Shown in pieces: positions 56,285 through 64,000 of a stretch of DNA of 64,000 nt. Each line of letters begins with the position of its first letter. Position 1 is the stretch's first letter. This DNA comes from Prochilodus magdalenae (taxonomy: Eukaryota; Chordata; Actinopteri; Characiformes; Prochilodontidae), in assembly GCA_024036415.1 (NCBI GenBank), contig JAMWET010000674.1, positions 252,501 to 316,500 on the forward strand, given 5' to 3'. The position numbers were made by a program, and so were the translations under genes. The notes below the pieces were generated by a model. The model saw nothing but the letters and a program-made list of their open reading frames with translations, ran no database searches and was not told where the DNA came from.

Positions 56285-57187
56285 CAACAACAACAACAAC
56301 AACACCAATGATAAAAGTAACAACAATACTCACTTATGAAAAGTAGCATATTGTTTAGTTTTAAGAGAAGCTGGTTTGCAAACAAAATCGAACAATGTTC
56401 TCTAACAATAGGGAAAAGTAGCAAGAGAATCCTCTTAGTAAATTATCCTCTTACCTGCGCAGAAAATAACCACAGTATGTGCTTAAAGCAGGCTGGAGCG
56501 GAGAGAGGTTTGACAAAAGACACCCTTTGACTGCTATCCTTTTATTGTTTAACCTTTTTTTTTTTTTTTTTTCCATAAAGTTCTTACACATATAGCAATA
56601 ACATGTTAAAGAGTGTAATAGTAACAGTAAGATGATAATATTAATGTGCTTATGTGTGTCAGCTTGAGCTCCTGCTCCATTTTTCTGCTCAAAAAAAAAA
56701 AAGCATCTTAAAAAAAAGGAATGTGCCTGAAGGAAATCTGGCTGTGTGTCAGAAGCAGCCACAAAAACCCATGATCAGTACACCACTGAAGTCTGTAGAG
56801 CTTGTCTCTTGAGTCAAATTAATGTTTAGAGGAGCTGCTGGTCTGGTACAAACCTCCCTCAGCTCCTCTGAGATTCGGAATACCCTTCAAGATGGCAGAG
56901 GGGGTTCCCCCGAGAGTAAAGGAAAGAGAAGAAGTCTGGGAGTGCTTTTCTTTTGTGGGCGGATGAGAGAGATGCTGAAAGAAGATGCGAAGCAGTGACA
57001 TGTAGTTTTCCTCCTCATCTCAGAAAAATGTTTCTACTTAGTCCACCCACGGGTCGTATACAGACGTTCAGCACAGTAGTACATCCCGTCATCACCAGGC
57101 GTGTAGTTTGATTCCACTGATTACTCATCAGGGATCTGGTTAAATTAAGCAGTCTGATACTCTCCGAGCCTTCGTAATCCACGCCAG

Positions 57188-57227
<40 letters not shown>

Positions 57228-58661
57228 CTCAAGGCCATTAGGCTGCTTTCTTGGACATCTTCATTTAACCGCAGAGCCTGAGGCGAGATGATGACTCTGC
57301 TTATAGACTCTTAGAAAACTGAAGAAAATAAAACATCATGTTGAGCAGAGCCCAATCCTCTTCAGCTGCTGTTTTCTGAACATGCGTTTCAGTAAAACCC
57401 AAACCACTTATCCCTTCATACAGGCGTGCCAGGAGGAGAAAGGGAGTCTGTTGGAAGAGTGTGCGTGCACTAGTGATCACATTACATGGGTTGTCAGATT
57501 TCTTTACGTGTTGAGTAACGGTTTAAAGAGAGTTTGACTGACGGTGGTTCTGCTGTTTCAGGCTGACTTCCTCTTCCGCTGCAGATAAAAAGTAAGGTTC
57601 ACCTCAGCGCACAGACACATACAGGTTCCCACGGGTTTCCCTATCTGATCACTGCATGCAATACAATGCCCATTTGCTGAAGCTAATCTGTGTGTGCAAC
57701 TGGGTTTGTGTGTAAAACTGTGTGAGTGAGTCTGTGTGTTCATAAGCATGTTCACCAGCCACCTGTGCAGCTTACACCACATACACCATTTATTGCTGGG
57801 TGCAATTTGTGTCATCCTTCTCAAACAGTTTCTGACTGCAGAGCTGCTATTTTTGCTTGGTGGACATTTTGTTATTAATCTCTCATCAGAGAAAAAAGCC
57901 TCCAACAAGTATAATATCACACCTATTACTTTCGCTCACCTACTGCTGCTTTAACTCTTCCATCCTTCCAATTTTAAAACCAACAACTCGCTCAATAGAA
58001 GCTGCTCCCAAAGACCCTGCTGGCTATTACATTCACTTTTGATAAGAGGACTACCATTCACACAAGCATCTACCCAAACACACATCAGCTGCCTAGTAAA
58101 CGTCTCTCAGGTGCATCTAAAATGTTTACCTGATACAGGTTTAAGGAGATCAGGTCTCAAATAATCTACTTGCTTAAGCAAAGAGACAGTCAAAAGGAAA
58201 TAAGTGAATAGACTAAAGTTTATATAATTACAGGAAATAAAAAAAAGTCTCTTAACCACCATTCAAGATCTGCTGGACCCCCCAGAACTGTCGCAGTCAG
58301 ATATACAACACTGAAAGCTTACATCTTTAAGATACAACCAACTTCTACGACAGAACTTTTTACAGGTGTGTTAAAACGTCACTGCAACAACAGAACAAGT
58401 CTCACAAAGTCTCATGGAAAGCTACAAAGCAATCCCTAACAGTTTGATATTGTCTATCTATCTATATATCTAGATATCCAGTTATCTATAGTTACTGGGG
58501 CTTCTCTGCTCTGAAAGGTCTTAAGACTTCTGTCACAGTTCTGTATATATCTATATCTATGCATGCAGAGTATGTATGCTTGTATGTACAGTATGTCATT
58601 GCTTGTCTGAGTCCTCACATGCAAAGGTCAGTGGGTGTGTACAGCAATGTATTTTTATTAA

Positions 58662-58695
<34 letters not shown>

Positions 58696-59918
58696 TTCGT
58701 TCATGAGTGTGAGAGCAGCTGAGTAAACACACAGAGACAGGGCAGAGGGGCTGGGCTCAGTTTACGGAAACCTCCTGATGTACAGTAGCTCCCCCACAGC
58801 TCAGCAGAGCCCACACACGCCACCATGCACCAAAAACCCAAAACACTGCCACTACAGGAAGACTGCATGTGCACAGCTACGAATTTTTCCTTTTATGTCT
58901 GTCTTGTTTATTTGCTTCTGCAGCGCATGATGCCTAATCAGATAACTCAAGTCTTGTTTCAACAAGTCAAATAAACTAAACCTACAGCACCTAAACTACT
59001 AAACAACTACAGCTACAATAAACAATAAACTATAATCAGTTGTACTTACCAACAGCAAGAGAAATCACCACAGCTGCTGATAATATTAGAAAGTAGTCCA
59101 CAGATTATATTAAGTCTGCTAATCGAGTGTTCAGTTCCATTTTTCTGGATAAATAAGTAAATTACAATAAACTATACCGGACAATAACAAACCAAGCATC
59201 TCAAACATACCAAAGCACAATTATACTTCCAGCGCGCTGAAAAACATGAAGTCATTAAAAAAAAAAAAATTAAAAAGGGAGTAGAAGTATTCAACCTGTA
59301 CAAGTACATTCATTCTGTCAGGCTTGAGGCTGGAATTCTCACTGGAGTGTGCCAGACAGCCAAGTGGGTGTTTAGTTGCTATGACTGGTCTAAGTGATCT
59401 GTAAGTGGTCCACAAGCTCTGCTTTAAGATTCAGTTTCCCCTCCTACAACTTTTGCAATTTTGGTCTTTCAGTCCTAGACTGAAGTGAGGAGGAGGGACT
59501 GTGTTTACATCATCTTACATATTGCTCCTTTAAGCACAATTACCTGTTATAATGGTGCGAGTGTGTGTGCGCGCGTGTGTGTACAGGCACTTTTGTGAAT
59601 GTAAATATACACAGACACTCAGACCAGTTAAACGTTAACAGTAAAGAAGAGAATTGACTGTGGCCTGTTTACAGAAAGTCAGCAGAAGAGTTACAAACAT
59701 GCACCAGGATTCAATGACCTTATGAACAGGCCAAAATCACTGCTGTTTTTTTTCTGTATTTTTACGTGGGGTGCTGCGGTTGTGGGGGGTGAACGCTTTC
59801 CCATCACCCCCGTGTTTCCGACCCGAGACACGGGCCGAGAACGAGAGAGAAAAGAGCTGTATTCTCTAATTTCTCACTGTAATCAAAAAGGGGCTTACTG
59901 CTTTCAACATGTGTGGAT

Positions 59919-59963
<45 letters not shown>

Positions 59964-60450
59964 AATAGTGCTCGAGCCACAGCTGCTGCATGGAGCTGCT
60001 GGGGAAAGGGAGGGGTGCTATCCAGAGGAAGAGAAATATGAAAACAAATAGATAAATGCTACTGTTGGGAGGCCGCCCTGTGCCCTCTCTCCGGGGTAAT
60101 TGAAAGCAGGCCTTCCTACACTAGGAATAGCTCTTGAAGAGAGCAAGCTTGTGGTTGGGGAAGCACATTTGTCATAAGTGTTGTGTTAAGGCCCAAAGGC
60201 AGTGTGGCTTAGTGTGACTGTGTGGGGATGCGCGCGTGTGTGTTCGGAGTATATACTGGTGTCCAGAGAGGTTTGTAAAAGTTTCTAACAAAGATCAAGC
60301 CTAGTTTTAGGCCCAATTACGCAATAACTCTACAAAGCAAAGTACCAAAAATGATACACCAGACATTTTTCAACATACACTTCATCTGCAGTATCGGTAA
60401 CATATAACAGATTACCAAGGTGTTAACCGAGTTACCACAGGAGTGACCTA
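54735..60450. other. Non-coding stretch with microsatellites
   Basis: No gene was recognised. It holds (CA)n at 55846-55888, (AAT)n-(AAC)n at 56224-56303, poly(T)/(A) runs near 56550-56710, and (GT)n at 57189-57222, 58663-58692 and 59919-59958. A CpG-bearing patch lies at 59765-59850. A minus-strand frame at 56819-57001 has weak acceptor/donor-like ends. Confidence 0.5.
56224..56303 (+). repeat. (AAT)n-(AAC)n microsatellite
   Basis: An 80-base trinucleotide run changing from AAT to AAC. Tyr- and Leu-repeat ORFs on the minus strand are artefacts. Confidence 0.97.
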
Positions 60451-60826
60451 TTTTACTAGGGCTGGACACAAACAGTTGACCTTTCAAAAATTGATTTGTT
60501 GGGTAGGTGGGATTTAGGTATTCCATTTTTGGCTTAATGTAGACCACCAAAAAACAAACAAACTGTAAAATACTGTAGTCGTTTGAAGAAACGTAGATGC
60601 ATGTTGTAGTCTATGACTCGTGCTGGTCCCCTATAAGAGCATCGATATATGCCCTTCAAAGCTTGATTTATGCGGGTTAATCTGAGCACGTACTGCCCTG
60701 TCACCCCCTAACTAACTGCCAGACAAGGCTAGCGAGCCTAGTAGACAGATACATGCCGTGAGCACCGCAGCGCTCTACGAGGAAAGCAGGTAGTCTGGAG
60801 ATTCAGCTGTTACAGTCGTTGAAGCC

Positions 60827-60896
60827 ATGGATGTGCTTTCAACATGGGAGTTGAAGGAGAGTTCTGAACAGCAAGCCGACACTAGTGTTCCTAAAG
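60827..60896 (+). other. Candidate first coding exon of a decayed DNA transposon (hAT-like?)
   Basis: A strong start context (gaagccatgg) opens 23 codons, MDVLSTWELKESSEQQADTS and three more. A good donor (aaag/gtgagtc) follows. About 370 bp upstream lies tagggctggacac, a phrase like hAT terminal repeats. No transposase body was found downstream, so the assignment is a guess; it could be an ordinary gene's first exon. Confidence 0.25.
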
Positions 60897-61283
60897 GTGA
60901 GTCTCACTGAGCTTTTAAACATACTGGGTGAATTGATATCCTACATTAATACCACATGTATTGTAGCTAACAGAGACACTGAACGCTCTCAGGGCCATCT
61001 ATGGTATTGCTAGATTTCAGGACAGCATTACGTTTCAGACTTCAGACAAAACAGCTAAAAGGTTTCTGAAAAACACATCGTCACATCGTGTGAAACGAGG
61101 CACCTCAAACTGCCATGACTGAAAATCGGACGATATCAGGCCAACCTAAAAAGCTTCTTTAAGATCGTTATAAAATAAACAGAATCATTTTTCATTCTAA
61201 TTTGTTGTTATTGATATTGTTGTTTTTCTTTCTATACAAGTAAAATATCTTTTGAGTGAAGAAAGTTAAGCCCACCCCACAGC

Positions 61284-61667
61284 TTGACTATACTAACCAC
61301 TGACTGTACTTATTTGCCACACTGTTACCAGAATGAGAGAACTTCCTTACCTACATGGGCATTTATTCCAACACACTCAATCAACCTGCTGAGTCAAAAC
61401 ACACTTTCAACAGAACCCTATTCCTGGTTCCATAAACCAGCCAATAAAATCTCTAAACCCTCTGAGTCAACGGTGTTAGTGACACACGACAAACAACCTG
61501 AACATACTGTGAACCAACAAGGAAATCATTTTTTAACTGAAGAAAAGCCAACCCAACACAGTTCGACTTTCAAACAACGCGAGACCAAACCTAAGAATCT
61601 CCACAGTCTTACCTCTGCTCATCCCAATAAGTGTCCAGTAATCACGAACAACAGATCTCAGCAGTAA
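61284..61667 (+). other. Unrecognised 127-codon ORF
   Basis: The product would be polar and Thr/Ser/Asn/Gln-rich with three Cys and no recognisable domain. It is not made of simple repeats. Shortly after its stop, cagatg/gtgagtaaat could act as a donor in another frame. Whether it is coding is unknown. Confidence 0.2.
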
Positions 61668-62194
61668 CCACTGTGACCTGTGGAAGAAACAATCAGATGG
61701 TGAGTAAATCAGATAAGGGAAATGACTCATTTAGCATTAGGACAGAAGGTTGGGTTTATCATGAGCTACTTATTCAGGCCAGAGCCCAGCTGACAGAAAG
61801 AACGCTACCAAATACTAAACAACGGTAAACAACTTCATAAGATCTGACGATGTTCAGTTATAATCTTGTTTCCAAACCTGAAATCTCTGCCATAACAAAT
61901 ACTACACGAAGCGACGCATCATTAAATCTTTTACATTACCACTTTGAAGTGCCCAGAGGGAGTTACAGGAGCTTTACAGTTCTGAGACATTTAAGGGTGT
62001 TAGGACAATCTTGGAAGCACAGTTCTTTATATCAAAGTAAATTAAAGTAGTTAGCCACATGTGTTATTTTGGCCTATCGTTCAGTGTTAAGGGTTCTGAA
62101 AGGCTGGGAGGCTGTAACAGAAGATACCAATTCCAAAAACAAGTAAATGCCAAAATCACAGGGTTTAGATGCTTATGTATGCATGGCATACACT

Positions 62195-62760
62195 TGCACA
62201 CAGAAGGCATCAACCAACAGGAATAAAACTTGGTGGGTAAGTTTGACATTGTGAGACATGCAAACGATCCAACTCAGCCGCACATAATGTAACCAAGGAC
62301 GGAACTCATCGCAGTACCTGACTGACCCAACACCCTTGATTATGGACATTCAGCGAGCAGAGATGTCCTCCAAGTTAACACCAAGTGTCCCCTTAACACC
62401 ATGCCAAATTTTCATAACGACTGCAATGGTGCTATGCAAGACTGTCATGGGATGACTCAGAATGGCAGCGAGTCATCTTCAGTGATGTGTCCTACTTTTG
62501 TCCTGGTGGAGACAACCAACAAATCCATATGTGGAGGCACCATGGTCAGCACCAAGCTTGGGGTCACTCCACTTCTACCCCTACCGCATAATCTACAGGA
62601 ACTGTGTGGGAATATTAAAGGTGCATGGGATGGATTATCGCAGGACACCATTAGGAACCTCTAGAGACGGCTGCCGAGACATTTGTATGGTGCACTAGCA
62701 AACATGGCAACCCAGTGCCATACTGAAAAGACACTACGTGTGTACATGCAGCTTATTAAA
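62195..62760 (+). pseudogene. Tc1-like transposase pseudogene
   Basis: The plus strand reads QRVIFSDVSYFCPGGDNQQI and HMWRHHGQH, then after a deletion WDGLSQDTIRNL, a stop, and RRLPRH. These are the first catalytic Asp region and the C-terminus of a Tc1-like transposase. The usual SDES is SDVS, and the segment with the second Asp and the Glu (SPDLNPIEN) is missing. Inactive. Same family as 11641-11880 and 43640-43810. Confidence 0.75.
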
Positions 62761-64000
62761 TATTACCCATATCAGTGTAACTGTATCATCATTTATTGTT
62801 CCTGGTAAACTTCTTCCTTCACGACACCATTACAATCTGACACTAAACAACATAACCTGTAGCACTACAGAATGATTCGTAGTGCTTATGAAACAGCTGG
62901 GGGTGGAAGCAGGACCTAGGACACTGCACCACTTCAGCAAAAGAAATAAAGCACACTGCTTGTGTTTCACATTTAACCACTCACCTATCATACACAAAGC
63001 AGCCATTTATAGTAAGTCTTGCCCTCTTGCTTAGGTAATGTGAGCCCCAGTGAAGGCTTGGTCAAGCTAGCTAGCAGCTCCAAACAACAAAAAACCCAAA
63101 ACCACAACTCTAACTCTAACAGATAGCACTTTCCTGCTCTAAGGGAACCAAGCACTGCTTTTAAAACATACCTGTTTTAGAGCAACTCATAAGTGAACTT
63201 TGCAATCTGCAATATATTTGCAATAACAGATTAGGAAAGATGATAGGATACAAGATGACATGTATGGACAAATCCTATTGTGCAGTGTGGTATTATTATA
63301 TTTAATATTAAAGTTTAATTATGTTTTATAATGTAAATTATTATGTTCTATTACCATTTTTGGAACAAGACTCTTAATCAATTCATTTTAGGTGAGGAGA
63401 CACCGGTGTCACTCTAAGAGAAGGTCTTGATTTAGTCTGACATTGATGTCTATTCAAATGATCATAAAAAAACAAACAAAAGAAAAACAAAAAAACAAAA
63501 AACAACAACCTAACCACACATTCATCAAAACAAGTTTAAAACTAAATGTGTGCTGTGCCCTGATTGATTCCCTTGTTTGGATGGGTTACACTTTTTATAC
63601 AGAACTGGCCATAATGTAGTGACAAAAATAATTGATAAATAAAAAAAATCAGCAGTACAGATACACAAAAACATTAGGTACAGTAACAAGAGAGAAATTA
63701 TATAGTGCTTTTAGAAGCTTCCTTTTATCTTTATCTTTAATCTGAGAAAACAACAGCACAAATTATCCTCTGTATATAAACAGCATGTGAATTTGAGGGC
63801 TGCACCGGTATGGGAACTGTGAGCTGGTATATTCTCTTCCATCTGCCAGTGCCAATACCTCAGCATTAACAAAACACAGATACTGGGATTACAGCTGTTT
63901 GGATTAGCATCACATTTAGATGTAATTTTTATTTTTAGAAGGTTACAAATGCAGTAAAATGATTACAACAGATGTTTTGACACAGTAGGTCAGAGTCACC
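62761..64000. other. Non-coding stretch to the window end
   Basis: AT-rich with an A-rich patch near 63465-63515. No gene, repeat family or exon was recognised. Confidence 0.5.

Noticed and set aside
57558..57920. 120-codon minus-strand ORF
   Set aside because: No domain, His/Cys-rich composition driven by TGTG/CACA sequence, no splice support.

Overview
The window is vertebrate genomic DNA, almost certainly from a teleost fish. It has short GT-AG exons in long introns, abundant dinucleotide and GAAA microsatellites, Tc1-like transposon remnants, and L2-type LINE tails ending in TAAATG units. The style of the L2 tail suggests an ostariophysan (characin or catfish relatives), but that is only an impression. 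No bacterial or viral gene content was seen.

One protein-coding gene is supported with confidence: the 5' part of a plexin-B1 gene (plxnb1) on the minus strand. Thirteen coding exons run from the initiator Met at 21478 down to 2338. They join without a frameshift into 1120 codons: signal peptide, sema domain, first PSI domain, an Ig-like (TIG) module, second PSI domain, a 327-residue Thr/Pro-rich and acidic linker carried by one exon, and most of a second TIG module. The third PSI domain, the IPT repeats, the membrane segment and the cytoplasmic GAP domain must lie below position 1. The first coding exon carries only 10 bases of 5' UTR behind a splice acceptor, so at least one upstream non-coding exon exists. 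A well-formed 108-base exon candidate lies at 37346-37453.

Region by region: 1-2337 is the intron after the last visible exon. 2338-21488 is plxnb1 exons and introns, with microsatellites, a 531-bp TA-flanked MITE, a palindromic MITE, an L2 fragment and a Tc1 remnant in the introns. 21489-37345 is probably the large 5' intron, rich in (GA)n and (GT)n, with an L2 tail near 25 kb. 37454-64000 holds no gene I can support. It carries several decayed Tc1-like transposase copies (43.6, 45.2-46.2, 49.6-50.2, 62.2-62.8 kb), a related repeat at 53.6-54.0 kb, an L2 3' end, a second copy of the 531-bp MITE (54.2 kb), a TTAA-ended element (51.6-52.3 kb), a 21-22 bp minisatellite (39 kb) and two unrecognised plus-strand ORF fragments near 61 kb.

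I found no convincing new biological system. The most interesting observations concern plexin-B1 itself (the linker exon with its conserved acidic Tyr end, and splice acceptors preceded by microsatellite polypyrimidine tracts) and the mobile-element families present as multiple copies.
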